From Anabaena sp. UHCC 0187 (GTDB lineage Bacteria; Cyanobacteriota; Cyanobacteriia; Cyanobacteriales; Nostocaceae): a stretch of 64,000 bases of DNA. How positions within the stretch are numbered: position 1 is the first letter of the stretch; every line of letters starts with the position of its first letter. Shown here piece by piece: positions 24,315 through 34,022 of the stretch. The stretch spans positions 152,187 to 216,186 of the forward strand of contig NZ_VILB01000001.1 of assembly GCF_009712035.1 (NCBI RefSeq). Direction: 5' to 3'. The notes under the pieces are model-generated. The model was not told the origin of the DNA. It ran no database searches and saw only the letters and a program-made list of their open reading frames with translations. The translations under genes were made by a program, and so were the position numbers.

Positions 24315-27300
24315 ATGCATCTGCATTCTTTACATCCACAACACCTTGAAGAATTAGTCAAGAGTAGTGGTATAAACTTAGACTTAATTCGTTTAAATTT
24401 TACATCGCTCAATGGTACTAATGCTTATGAATATTTGCTAATTTCTGACCAACTTCCCCGCACTAATACGGGGATGATTAAAAATGCTTGGTTACAACGC
24501 TATACCCACATTACAGAGGGTGGCTGGTGGTGTTCTGGATTAGATCCCCTTAATGATTGGCATAAGATGGAATGGGGATGTTTTAAACCCAACCAACCGC
24601 GACAAAATCAAAAAGGCAAATCAATCAAATATGAACATCCTCCCAGCACACCCACACGCGTATTTTGTTTACGCATATCTTTACAAATTTGGCAACAAGT
24701 TGGGCAACGTCACAATTTAAGCTTACCGGAAAATATCACTATTAATCATGATGGTGAAGCCGAAGGTTTTTGGGAATGGGTAATTAAAAATAAAATATCT
24801 ATTGTCATTTGTGAAGGTGTCAAAAAAGCCGCAGCCCTTTTAAGCCAAGGATATGCTGCTATTGCTATTCCTGGTATTAATAGCGGTTATCGAGTTATTA
24901 AAGATGAATTTGGCAAAGTTACCTGTCGGCAATTAATACCTGATTTAGCCGCATTCACAATTACAAAACGCAACTTTTATATTTGTTTTGATTTTGAAAC
25001 TCAATCCAGAAAAATTGCGGCTGTGAATAATGCTATTTCTCAACTAGGTTGTTTATTTCAACAAAAAAATTGTCCTGTTAAAGTTGTAGAACTTCCAGGA
25101 AAAGAAAAAGGAGTTGATGAATTTATCATTGCTAAAGGTGTCACAGCCTTTGATAAAATTTATCGTCAAAGTGTAGATTTAGATATTTATATTGCCCAAA
25201 CTAAACCCCATACAGAGTTAACAATTCCCGCTGCACTTACTGTTAACTGTCCTTATTTGGGAAAAATTGCCTTTCCTACTTCTGGCTTAGTTGGTGTAAA
25301 ATCAGCCAAAGGAACAGGTAAAACCACAGCATTACAAAGTATTGTTCAACAAGCAAAAAGCCGCAACCAACCAGTTTTGTTAATTACCCATAGAATCATA
25401 TTAGGACGTTTCTTATGTGAAAAAATTGGAATTAAATGGGGTATTGATCATGCAGCATGGAGTATAGAAGCTGATGAATTACCTGTTAAATGTCCTTTAC
25501 CAATTACCCCATCTTTAGGATTATGTGTAGATTCAATTTGGAAATTAAAACCTGAAGATTGGCAAGGAGCAATATTAATTTTAGATGAGGTTGAGCAGTC
25601 TTTATGGCATTTACTCAACAGTGATACCTGTAAACAAAAACGAGTTAAAATTCTCCGCATTTTTCAACAACTAATTTCTACAGTTCTCACAACTGGAGGT
25701 TTAATTATTGCCCAGGATGCTGATTTATCAGATGTATCTTTAGAGTATTTACAGACTTTAGCAGGAATTAAGTTAACTCCTTGGGTGGTTGTGAATGAAT
25801 GGAAACCAGAAAAAGGTTGGGATACCACTTTTTATGATTCACCCAATCCTACACCCTTAATTCATCAATTAGAATTAGATTTAATTGCTGGACGTAAATG
25901 CTATGTTACTACCGATAGTCGTTCTGGTCGCTACAGTTGTGAAACTATTGAACGTTATTTAAAAGAACGGTTGCAAAAACTTAGAAGAGAATTTCCTGAT
26001 ACCTTAGTAGTTAGCAGTCATACTACTAATACACCTGGCCATGAAGCCGTTGATTTTATAGCTGCTATTAATCAAAAAATTACTGATTATGATACTATTT
26101 TTGTTACCCCTAGTTTGGGAACAGGAATTAGTATTGATGTTCAACATTTTGACCGAGTTTATGGTATTTTTCAAGGGGTAATTCCTGACTCAGAAGCCCG
26201 TCAAGCTTTAGCAAGAGTGCGTGATAATGTCCCCCGTGTGGTTTGGTGTGCTAAACGGGGTATTGGCTTAATTGGCAGTGGAAGTACCAATTATCGGTTA
26301 CTATCTCATTGGTATCAAGAAAATCAAAAAGAAAACTTAGCTTTATTAAGTCCATTGCATAAAATAGATGTAGATTTACCTCTAGTTTATGATCCTATTC
26401 ATTTACGTACTTGGGCAAAATTATCAGCCAGAGTAAATGCTTCTATTCGTCTTTATCGTCAATCAATGCAAGATGGATTGATAACTGATGGACATCAAAT
26501 TCAAATGCGAAGTAATGAAGTCCAAAATAATATTCTTCGTGATTTGCGGTTAGCATTTTTTGCCACTGAGCGTAGTGATTTTGAAAACCGCAAACGGTTA
26601 ATCTTAGAAATCGTCAAAGTTCAAAAAGATTGGGGACAAAGTATTCAAAAAGCCAAGGAAATTAAACGCAAAATTAAAGAAATTAAGCAGCAAAATCAAT
26701 CAGCAGCAGCAAATTCTGTAGCTACCGCTAAGGATATTGATTATGTGGAATATGAACAGCTATTAAATAAACATTCTCTCAGCAATGGAGAACGTCATCA
26801 ACTTGATAAATATATCCTCAGACAAAGGTATGGCATTGTAGTTACTCCCCAACTCAAATTACAAGATGAAAAAGGATATTATGGACAATTATTAATCCAT
26901 TATTATCTCACTCATGAAAGTGAATATTTTCATGTTAAAGATCAGCAAGAATGGAGTCAGCAGTTATTGTGGGGTGAAGGTAAGGTTTTTCTTCCAGATT
27001 TAAAAACTTATACCCTAAAAGTTGAAGCTATGCGGGCTTTAGGAATGCTGCAATTTCTGGAAATAGCAAGAGTATTTAAGGAAAATGACGCTGATTTAAT
27101 TTGGCTGAAAAATGTGGCTGCACAAAGTAGTAGACACATTAAACGAGCTTTAGGGATTGATTTAGTCAGGGGAAAAGAATCTGTTTCAGGAATTAAAATA
27201 TTAAGCCGACTTCTAAGTTTATTGGGTTTGAAGTTACAACAAGTAGATGATGGGTATAAAATTGACTTGAAAACTTTAAATGATGGTAGAGAAAAAATAT

Positions 27301-27413
27301 TTGCAGTTTGGCAACACCGTGATGATTTGATGCTGACTTCTTTACATAATATGAAACATGAAATGGTTGATTTACCTGAGAAGTCTCGATATGAAGCTGT
27401 ACTCATAAGTTAA
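24315..27413 (+). CDS. CyRepA1-type plasmid replication protein (DUF3854, P-loop)
   Basis: The 1032-residue protein has an N-terminal primase-like segment with a Toprim-like DUF3854 domain (IVICEGVKKAAALLSQGYAA near 166-185). A P-loop NTPase domain follows, with Walker A GTGKTT near 332-337 and Walker B ILILDEVEQSL near 420-430. Later helicase-like motifs include FVTPSLGTGISIDVQ and QALARVRDN. This is the architecture of cyanobacterial plasmid replication initiators of the CyRepA1 family. Finding it among chromosomal housekeeping genes suggests an integrated plasmid or mobile element. No integrase or partition gene lies beside it. Confidence 0.78.
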   Translation: MHLHSLHPQHLEELVKSSGINLDLIRLNFTSLNGTNAYEYLLISDQLPRTNTGMIKNAWLQRYTHITEGGWWCSGLDPLNDWHKMEWGCFKPNQPRQNQKGKSIKYEHPPSTPTRVFCLRISLQIWQQVGQRHNLSLPENITINHDGEAEGFWEWVIKNKISIVICEGVKKAAALLSQGYAAIAIPGINSGYRVIKDEFGKVTCRQLIPDLAAFTITKRNFYICFDFETQSRKIAAVNNAISQLGCLFQQKNCPVKVVELPGKEKGVDEFIIAKGVTAFDKIYRQSVDLDIYIAQTKPHTELTIPAALTVNCPYLGKIAFPTSGLVGVKSAKGTGKTTALQSIVQQAKSRNQPVLLITHRIILGRFLCEKIGIKWGIDHAAWSIEADELPVKCPLPITPSLGLCVDSIWKLKPEDWQGAILILDEVEQSLWHLLNSDTCKQKRVKILRIFQQLISTVLTTGGLIIAQDADLSDVSLEYLQTLAGIKLTPWVVVNEWKPEKGWDTTFYDSPNPTPLIHQLELDLIAGRKCYVTTDSRSGRYSCETIERYLKERLQKLRREFPDTLVVSSHTTNTPGHEAVDFIAAINQKITDYDTIFVTPSLGTGISIDVQHFDRVYGIFQGVIPDSEARQALARVRDNVPRVVWCAKRGIGLIGSGSTNYRLLSHWYQENQKENLALLSPLHKIDVDLPLVYDPIHLRTWAKLSARVNASIRLYRQSMQDGLITDGHQIQMRSNEVQNNILRDLRLAFFATERSDFENRKRLILEIVKVQKDWGQSIQKAKEIKRKIKEIKQQNQSAAANSVATAKDIDYVEYEQLLNKHSLSNGERHQLDKYILRQRYGIVVTPQLKLQDEKGYYGQLLIHYYLTHESEYFHVKDQQEWSQQLLWGEGKVFLPDLKTYTLKVEAMRALGMLQFLEIARVFKENDADLIWLKNVAAQSSRHIKRALGIDLVRGKESVSGIKILSRLLSLLGLKLQQVDDGYKIDLKTLNDGREKIFAVWQHRDDLMLTSLHNMKHEMVDLPEKSRYEAVLIS

Positions 27414-27438
27414 ATTCCCATATCCACAATACCTATAT

Positions 27439-27466
27439 CTCTGACTTCTTTGAGAAGTCGGGGATC
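27439..27466. terminator. GACTTCTT-type hairpin after the replication protein gene
   Basis: A GACTTCT-TTG-AGAAGTC stem (27443-27459) lies shortly after the stop codon. Copies of the same family at 16866, 38469 and 42081 also lie at gene ends. Confidence 0.6.
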
Positions 27467-27525
27467 TATCTGTGGTAAAATCAGTTTTGTATCTGGACAA
27501 AGTATGAACAAATTTTTTACCATTT

Positions 27526-28836
27526 ATGAATAAGAATATCAATTTTGATGTTGTTAATGCTTTACACCAACAGGGTTTAGATCATTATCATAGTGGTAAT
27601 TATCAACAAGCAATTGCTAATTTTGATGCGACTTTAAAATTATATGCTAATTTTTCCATGGCTTATATTAATCGAGGTAATATCTTTCATATTTTAGGTA
27701 ATTATGAAAAAGCTATTGCTGATTATAACCAATGTATAAAAATCAATCCTAATTTTGCTGAGGCTTACCATAATCGTGGTAATAGCTATTATGCTTTGCA
27801 AGAATATCAAAATGCGATTTCTAATTATAATCGTTCTCTAGAAATTAATCCCAAATTTAGTGCGGCTTACTACAATCGGGGTTTAATTTATGCCCATCTT
27901 CAAGATTATCACCAAGCAATTAAAGATTATAATCAAGCATTAGCAATAGTTCCTGATGATATTCAAGCATACTATGAACGGGGTTTAGCCCATAGCAATT
28001 TAGGAAATTATGAAAATGCAATTATTGATTATAATCAAGCATTACAAATTAATCCTACACTAGCTTTAGTCTATGGTTTTCGAGCCAAGGCACATCACCA
28101 ACTGGGAAATTATGAAAATGCAATTATTGATTATAATCAAGCATTACAAATTAATCCTCATTTAGCTACAGCTTACTATGGCAGGGGTATGGTACAGGAA
28201 GCTATGCAGGATCTTGTTGGTGCAGTTGCAGATTATACCCAAGCTATAGAAATATCCCCGGAATTTGCTCCAGCATACTGTAAACGGGGTGATGCTCACA
28301 AGCTGTTAGGGAATATACAAACAGCAATTCAAGACTATAACCAAGCCTTAACAATAGATTCCGATTTTTTAGCCGCTTATTATCACAGAGGCAATAGTCG
28401 TTATATAGTTAAAGATTTTACTGGAGCAATTAGTGATTTTACTGAAGCTTTGCGGTTAGATTCCCAGTCTGCTGTATTTTATAGCGATCGCGCTAATGCC
28501 CGTTATGCCCTCAAAGACTATCAAAAAGCAATATCAGATTATACTCAAGCAATCAAGATTAATCCTAATTTAGCTGAAGACTGGTTTAATCGTGGTCGTA
28601 GTCACTTTCTTTTGGGAGAATTAAATAAAGCATTAACAAATTTAAACCAAGCTATACAATTACAGCCGCGTTATTCTTTAGCCTATTTAGTTAGAGCAGA
28701 TATATATAGGCATCTAGGAAATAAGCTAGACGCAATTAATGATCTACGCAAATCCGCTGATCTCTATTCTCAGTCAGGAAATACGCGATACTACCAGGAA
28801 ATTATCAATCTGATTTCCAGAATCGCTGAGTTATAG
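27526..28836 (+). CDS. TPR-repeat protein
   Basis: The 436-residue protein consists almost wholly of tetratricopeptide repeats (about twelve units of the NYEKAIADYNQCIKINPNFA type). There is no signal peptide, so it is probably a cytoplasmic scaffold. Two adjacent units share an identical 54-bp stretch (28003-28056 and 28105-28158) spaced exactly 102 bp apart, one repeat length, which marks a very recent unit duplication. Binding partners are not predictable. Confidence 0.88.
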   Translation: MNKNINFDVVNALHQQGLDHYHSGNYQQAIANFDATLKLYANFSMAYINRGNIFHILGNYEKAIADYNQCIKINPNFAEAYHNRGNSYYALQEYQNAISNYNRSLEINPKFSAAYYNRGLIYAHLQDYHQAIKDYNQALAIVPDDIQAYYERGLAHSNLGNYENAIIDYNQALQINPTLALVYGFRAKAHHQLGNYENAIIDYNQALQINPHLATAYYGRGMVQEAMQDLVGAVADYTQAIEISPEFAPAYCKRGDAHKLLGNIQTAIQDYNQALTIDSDFLAAYYHRGNSRYIVKDFTGAISDFTEALRLDSQSAVFYSDRANARYALKDYQKAISDYTQAIKINPNLAEDWFNRGRSHFLLGELNKALTNLNQAIQLQPRYSLAYLVRADIYRHLGNKLDAINDLRKSADLYSQSGNTRYYQEIINLISRIAEL

Positions 28837-29118
28837 TTGTAATGGTTATCACTTAGATGAGATCCGGCAAAACCTTTGATTAATCAGCTTTACACTACTT
28901 GTTTATGTCCCTGATCTGAGAAAAAATTTTTTTGATGCCCACTTTGATAGAATAGGAATGGATTCTATATTCATTTTACTGTCAAACTCCCAGCAGCGAC
29001 GGTAAAATTAAAATATCCGATTGAGTCCTATAATTAAGGTAAAAGTCCATATTCTTTAAGGTATTGCTTATTTGCTATTAATTAACTTAAAATATTCAAA
29101 TTATTGACTATTGTTAAA

Positions 29119-29898
29119 ATGATCAAATTAATCTTTTTAGGATCAGGTTCAGCATTCACAGTTGGAGCAGATAATTTTCAGTCAAATATGTTGATAGTTA
29201 ATGAGCAAAACCAGAAGCTGTTAATAGATTGTGGCACAGATATTAGGTTTTCTCTTCATCAAGCCGGATTTTCTCATTGTGATATTACTGATATTTACAT
29301 TAGTCACCTCCATGCTGATCATGTCGGGGGACTAGAATATATTGCTTTTAATACATTATTTGATCCCAGATGTAAAAAACCAAAACTATATACAAGTAAA
29401 GATATTGCTAGTGATTTGTGGGATAGAACCTTATCTGGTGGACTTAGGTTTCTGAATGATGATATTGCCGATATAGGTAGCTTTTTTGAACAGGAAAAAA
29501 TCAAACATGAAGGTTATTTCCATTGGCAAGAAATCCAATTTAATCTTGTCCGAGTTACTCATGTTGATAGTGGGTATTATCTAATGCCTAGCTATGGACT
29601 ATTTTTTCAATTAGCAGGAGTCAAGATATTTATAACTACAGATACTCAATTATGTTTAAATACAAATAATAAATTCTATGAGCAAGCTGATATGATCTTT
29701 CATGATTGCGAAACCTCTCTCTATCCCAGCCCTGTTCATGCTACTTACCAACAATTAAGCAACTTACCAGAAACAATTAAAAGCAAAATGTGGCTTTATG
29801 GTTATCAACCAATAGCACTTCCCGATGCTAAAAAAGACGGATTTTGTGGCTTTGTTCAACGGGGACAAATTTTTGAATTTCCTGCATTAACTAAATAA
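29119..29898 (+). CDS. Metallo-beta-lactamase-fold hydrolase (RNase Z/AtsA-like)
   Basis: Starting at the ATG at 29119 rather than a TTG at 29104, the protein has about 259 residues. It begins IKLIFLGSGSAFTVGADNF and carries the metal motif SHLHADHVGG, with later ligands in VTHVDS, TTDTQ and HDCETS. This layout fits the ribonuclease Z/phosphodiesterase branch of the fold. It is probably not tRNase Z itself, because the usual flexible arm is missing. The substrate is unknown. Confidence 0.85.
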   Translation: MIKLIFLGSGSAFTVGADNFQSNMLIVNEQNQKLLIDCGTDIRFSLHQAGFSHCDITDIYISHLHADHVGGLEYIAFNTLFDPRCKKPKLYTSKDIASDLWDRTLSGGLRFLNDDIADIGSFFEQEKIKHEGYFHWQEIQFNLVRVTHVDSGYYLMPSYGLFFQLAGVKIFITTDTQLCLNTNNKFYEQADMIFHDCETSLYPSPVHATYQQLSNLPETIKSKMWLYGYQPIALPDAKKDGFCGFVQRGQIFEFPALTK

Positions 29899-29928
29899 TA
29901 TTTATCTTACTAAAAATAAACTTATTAG

Positions 29929-29955
29929 GGTGGGTTAGACTGTTGTTAACCCACC
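29929..29955. terminator. GGTGGGTTA/TAACCCACC hairpin
   Basis: A 9-bp perfect stem with an 8-9-base loop lies between the convergent metallo-hydrolase and pyrE genes. It likely terminates transcription from one or both sides. The stem is close in sequence to the GGTGGGCA repeat family. Confidence 0.65.
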
Positions 29956-29994
29956 ATTCTTTAAGCAAATAATCCTAAATTTCTCAACTAAGAA

Positions 29995-30624
29995 TTAATT
30001 AACAGATGAATTAATTTCTCGATACCGTTCCTGAAGATCCTGAATCGTAAATAAAGCCTCAAATTGCAACCCAGCAGACTCATATAACTCCCCACCTCCT
30101 TGCAACCTATCTATCAGGGAGATTACTCGATCTACCGTATAACCTGCTGCCTGTAAACGCTCCACAGCCTTGAGCGCAGATTGTCCAGTGGTGACGACAT
30201 CTTCCAAAACTACGACTTTTGCCCCTGGAGATAAATTGGGGCCTTCAATATAAGCCATTGTCCCGTGTCCCTTGGCTTCCTTGCGAATAATCAAAGCTGG
30301 CAGCGGTCTATTTTCATACACAGAAACCACACTTACTGCTGATACAATGGGATCAGCCCCCAAGGTTAAACCGGCTACAGCCTGAGTATCTGCTGGTAAC
30401 AGGGGTAACAGCAATCTTGCCATAGCCAAAGCGCCTTGGGGATGAAGTGTTACTTGTTTACCATTAATATAGTAAGAACTACGTTGACCAGAGGAAAGAA
30501 CAAAATCACCTTCTTGATACGCAAGCTGGCAAAATAAATCTAGTAGCTTTTGACGGAGGGTAGTTAAATCAGTATTAGCTGCCCAAATATCTGAGTTGCT
30601 AGGGGTTTGAGTGGAATAAAACAT
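29995..30624 (-). CDS. pyrE: Orotate phosphoribosyltransferase
   Basis: The 209-residue protein has the PRPP-binding signature VVVLEDVVTTGQSALKAVER. It also has the substrate stretch DFVLSSGQRSSYYINGKQV and catalytic-loop residues in RKEAKGHGTMAYIEG. It converts orotate and PRPP to orotidine 5'-phosphate in pyrimidine synthesis. Length and motifs are normal. Confidence 0.95.
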   Translation of the reverse strand: MFYSTQTPSNSDIWAANTDLTTLRQKLLDLFCQLAYQEGDFVLSSGQRSSYYINGKQVTLHPQGALAMARLLLPLLPADTQAVAGLTLGADPIVSAVSVVSVYENRPLPALIIRKEAKGHGTMAYIEGPNLSPGAKVVVLEDVVTTGQSALKAVERLQAAGYTVDRVISLIDRLQGGGELYESAGLQFEALFTIQDLQERYREINSSVN

Positions 30625-30725
30625 TACAAACCATTAAAAGTTGTGTTACACCAAAGTTGAAACTCAACAGAGTTCTCAAATTAAGCATAAATTAAGATTC
30701 ACCCAAAAATTGAGGAGTTGGCAAT

Positions 30726-31160
30726 ATGGGTATAAAATTTAAAGCCTTGAGTGGATTACTGGTACTTCTAGCTACCAGTTCCGCCTTTCCTGGGGTGGTT
30801 ACGGCTCAAACTGAAACACCTAACGAGGAAACAACCAGTAATGCTTTTGAACGAGCTTACTTTCGCCATGATCCTAATTTTTACGATAATGGCAGTTTAA
30901 AACGGCAGGTAGATTCTTTACTTGGGCCTGGGAGTAAATTTGGTACTACCTTCCCTGACAATGAAATCGCTAAAGATGCTGAGTTAGTAAATACTCTCTA
31001 TCATGATGCACTCGCGCAACAAGCGACAAATGATCCCTATCTTCGCACACCTGATTTACCCAATCCCTACGACTCTTCTCTGTTAATGTCTCCCCGCTAT
31101 AATGGCAACAAGCTCAAAATCGGTACTGAATACCGTTTTGAAAACTTACCATCTCGGTAA
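30726..31160 (+). CDS. Secreted hypothetical protein
   Basis: The 144-residue precursor has a signal peptide (hydrophobic core LSGLLVLLATSSAF, cleavage near VTAQ) and a GAGGAG ribosome site before its ATG at 30726. The mature region is rich in Asn, Asp and Pro with motifs such as FRHDPNFYDNGSLKRQVDSL. I do not recognise a named family, though it looks like a conserved exported cyanobacterial protein. It lies divergent from pyrE. Confidence 0.75.
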   Translation: MGIKFKALSGLLVLLATSSAFPGVVTAQTETPNEETTSNAFERAYFRHDPNFYDNGSLKRQVDSLLGPGSKFGTTFPDNEIAKDAELVNTLYHDALAQQATNDPYLRTPDLPNPYDSSLLMSPRYNGNKLKIGTEYRFENLPSR

Positions 31161-31200
31161 ACATCATCAGTTCTGGGTTTTGATTCACTCATCCCAGAAC

Positions 31201-31779
31201 TTACTTTAAAACTTTTATTAACTGCGGAACTAAAGATTTTAAAGCATTACCACGATGACTAATTGACTTTTTTAAATCTGTCGTCATTTGGGCAAAAGTC
31301 AATTGTTTCTCTGGTACATAAAAAACTGGATCATAACCAAAGCCACCATCTCCACAGGGTGCAAACAAAATTTCACCGTGACAAATACCTTCAGATTGAA
31401 TTACTATTTCTCCTTGAGGATTGGCAACGGCCATCGCACAAACAAACTGGGCTTGGCGATTTTTTTGATCACCTAATTCTTTTAATAACCTAGCAATGCG
31501 TTCTAGATCATTGTTACCATAACGAGCAGAATACACTCCTGGCGCACCATTGAGGGCATTTACCGCTAAACCAGAATCATCAGCGATCGCCCAATTACCT
31601 GTAACTTTGGCAATTTCAGAAGCTTTTAAACAAGCATTTTCCGCAAAAGTTTCTCCTGTTTCTTCTACATCTAAATCTTCCGGTTTTAAAGTTAATTCCC
31701 AACCAGAATCAGCTAAATAAGCTTGCATTTCCCGCAACTTTCCGGGGTTTCCTGTGGCTACTACGAGTAATTTAGTCAT
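31201..31779 (-). CDS. rdgB: XTP/dITP pyrophosphatase (HAM1/RdgB)
   Basis: The 192-residue protein starts with the substrate-binding VVATGNPGKLREMQAYL and has ETGETFAENACLKA, then ADDSGLAVNALNGAPGVYSA, FGYDPVF and SHRGNALK. These are the full set of Ham1 family motifs. The enzyme hydrolyses non-canonical purine triphosphates (XTP, dITP) to keep them out of DNA and RNA. It follows the phosphohexomutase gene on the same strand after 80 bp of simple repeats. Confidence 0.95.
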   Translation of the reverse strand: MTKLLVVATGNPGKLREMQAYLADSGWELTLKPEDLDVEETGETFAENACLKASEIAKVTGNWAIADDSGLAVNALNGAPGVYSARYGNNDLERIARLLKELGDQKNRQAQFVCAMAVANPQGEIVIQSEGICHGEILFAPCGDGGFGYDPVFYVPEKQLTFAQMTTDLKKSISHRGNALKSLVPQLIKVLK

Positions 31780-31859
31780 TAGTTAATTGTCAGTTGTTAG
31801 TTGTGAGGAAATAGGTAAAAGATAGGGATTTTATCAATTACCAATTACCAAATTACCAA

Positions 31860-33302
31860 TTAATTTGATTCCGCCCAAGTTTTCGCCCAAGCTAGAGTTT
31901 GGTGAACTTGTTCTATTGTCGGGGCTTCACAATAAAGGCGTAAAACTGGTTCAGTTCCGCTAAATCTAATCATTAACCAACTTTGATCAGCTAGACGGAA
32001 TTTATAACCATCAATTGTTTGACAACCGATTACCGTTTTACCCGCAATTTCTGTGAGAGGTTGAGATTGTAACTGTTGTAATAGTCGCCCTCTGACTTCC
32101 ATATTTGCTAAAGGTAAATCAATGCGATCATAGGTTGATGAAAAATCAGTTTGTTGTTGTAAATAGCGATAATACTCGCCTAAATCCAACCCTGATTCCA
32201 CCACAGCTTCTAATACATAAAGCGCCGATAATAAGGCATCACGTTCGGGAATATGGCTACCATAACCAATGCCGCCGGATTCTTCACCACCTAGTAATAC
32301 CTGTGTAGCTAACATTCGGTCAGCAATGTATTTATAACCTACTGCCGTTTCATGGACAGAAAGGTGATGTAGGGCGGCTACACGGGGAATTAAGTCAGAA
32401 CCGCTCACAGTTTTGACAATTTCGCCCTGAAAGTGACGGCGTAGGGTGAGATGGTCAATTAAAATGGGAATCAAGATTTGAGAACTGAGGAAATTAGCAT
32501 CTTGATCTACTGCGGCAATGCGATCGCAATCGCCATCAAATACTAAACCTACCGTTAAACCCGTTTTATTGGTTTCTCGATGAGTTTTCATGACTGTAAA
32601 TAGCCGGGAAAGATACTTTGGTAAAGGTTCAGGCGCACCACCTTCAAACAGAGGATCACGTTCGCTATTAATTTCCTGAATTTGTTCCCCTAATAGTCGT
32701 GCTAATCCTCCAGCCGCCGCCCCGTGCATGACATCCACAAATATTGTTAATTTGCCAGAAGCAATCACTTTTTTAATTTTGCCAAGATCCACTTTAGCCG
32801 CTAATGCTTGACAATAACTCGGCCAAGGATCAAAGGTTTCTTCTTTGCCTGGAGTTGCTGCCGGTTCAACTGTTTCTGATAATAAGGCTTCTATCTCTTG
32901 CGTAACTTCCTGTGGGACTGAACCACCAAAAGCACTTTTAACTTTTAATCCTAAATATGCACCAGGATTATGGCTGGCTGTAACAACTAATGCCCCCAAC
33001 GCCTTGAGTTCTTGCGCCGCCCAGCTATAAGCCGGAGTTGGTGCAAAAGTTTCGCTAAATAAGACATTAAAACCAACTGCGGTGACAGCATTAGCCACAA
33101 CCCGGGCAAATTCTTCCGCCATAAATCGGCGGTCATAACCGACAATAATTGTCCGACTACCCACTTCAGAAAAGTAAGTTTTATGTAAAACTTTGGCTGC
33201 TACAGTTGCTACTAAGGCCAGGCGTTCAAAGGTAAACTCCTCACCTATCACACCCCGCCAGCCATCCGTACCAAACTTGATTGGGTTAGTTAAAACTGGC
33301 AT
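31860..33302 (-). CDS. Phosphoglucomutase/phosphomannomutase family protein
   Basis: The 480-residue protein has the phosphohexomutase signature: KFGTDGWRGVIGEEFT at the start, the phosphoserine loop TASHNPGAYLGLK, the metal loop DGDCDR, the sugar loop GGEESGGIG and the phosphate loop RFSGTEPVLRLY. All four functional loops are intact. It interconverts hexose 1- and 6-phosphates for glycogen, sucrose or cell-wall sugar pathways. Choice between glucose and mannose cannot be made from sequence. Confidence 0.92.
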   Translation of the reverse strand: MPVLTNPIKFGTDGWRGVIGEEFTFERLALVATVAAKVLHKTYFSEVGSRTIIVGYDRRFMAEEFARVVANAVTAVGFNVLFSETFAPTPAYSWAAQELKALGALVVTASHNPGAYLGLKVKSAFGGSVPQEVTQEIEALLSETVEPAATPGKEETFDPWPSYCQALAAKVDLGKIKKVIASGKLTIFVDVMHGAAAGGLARLLGEQIQEINSERDPLFEGGAPEPLPKYLSRLFTVMKTHRETNKTGLTVGLVFDGDCDRIAAVDQDANFLSSQILIPILIDHLTLRRHFQGEIVKTVSGSDLIPRVAALHHLSVHETAVGYKYIADRMLATQVLLGGEESGGIGYGSHIPERDALLSALYVLEAVVESGLDLGEYYRYLQQQTDFSSTYDRIDLPLANMEVRGRLLQQLQSQPLTEIAGKTVIGCQTIDGYKFRLADQSWLMIRFSGTEPVLRLYCEAPTIEQVHQTLAWAKTWAESN

Positions 33303-33362
33303 AAAAATATCCTAAATTTCTAGTTGACGATTTTAGCATTTATACAGGTAATGGGTCATGGC

Positions 33363-34019
33363 CTATTTCCTTTGACTTAACAGGGAAATTGCCATTGGTA
33401 AAATTCGATGCTCCTGTACTTGAATTCTAGCGTGTAGTGTTTCCGATGTATCATTGGCTAGAACTGGAACAGCCGATTGGATTAAAATTTCGCCACTATC
33501 AACTTCTAAAGAAACAAGATGTACACTACAGCCAGTAATTTTGACTTTAGCGGCTATTGCCTGTTCTACAGCTTGTACTCCCTTAAAACTCGGTAATAAA
33601 CTGGGATGGATATTAATGATGCGATTAGGAAAAGCGTCAATTAAAACTTGTGTTACTAATCGCATCCATCCCGCCATAATTACGAATTCCACATCATACT
33701 GCTGCAATGTTTGGACAATTTTACTATCAAATTTTTCCCGATTTTTGCAGTCACGATGATTCAATAGTACAGCTTCTACACCCCATTTTTCAGCCCTAGC
33801 TGCTGCCTTCGCTTCAGGATTATTGTAAATTAAAACTTGAATTTGGGCGTTAATTTTACCCTCGGCAATAGCTTGGGCAATTACTTCAAAATTACTCCCA
33901 TTTCCAGAAGCCATAATTCCTAGTTTCAAAGGCTTGTCAGATGAAACTTGGCAATTATAAATATCAGGAGAAATGAGACTAGCCGTAGTATTTATTAGGG
34001 AATCATGAATCATAAACAA
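33363..34019 (-). CDS. purN: Phosphoribosylglycinamide formyltransferase
   Basis: The 218-residue protein carries MASGNGSNFEVIAQAI, the folate/catalytic stretch IINIHPSLLPSFKGVQAVEQ (Asn-His pair) and GCSVHLVSLEVDSGEILIQ with the catalytic Asp. It uses 10-formyl-tetrahydrofolate to formylate GAR in purine synthesis. The first about 30 residues are a non-conserved extension; an internal Met near MASGNG may also be used. It begins 3 bp from the end of the pilin-like gene. Confidence 0.95.
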   Translation of the reverse strand: MFMIHDSLINTTASLISPDIYNCQVSSDKPLKLGIMASGNGSNFEVIAQAIAEGKINAQIQVLIYNNPEAKAAARAEKWGVEAVLLNHRDCKNREKFDSKIVQTLQQYDVEFVIMAGWMRLVTQVLIDAFPNRIINIHPSLLPSFKGVQAVEQAIAAKVKITGCSVHLVSLEVDSGEILIQSAVPVLANDTSETLHARIQVQEHRILPMAISLLSQRK

Positions 34020-34022
34020 TGA

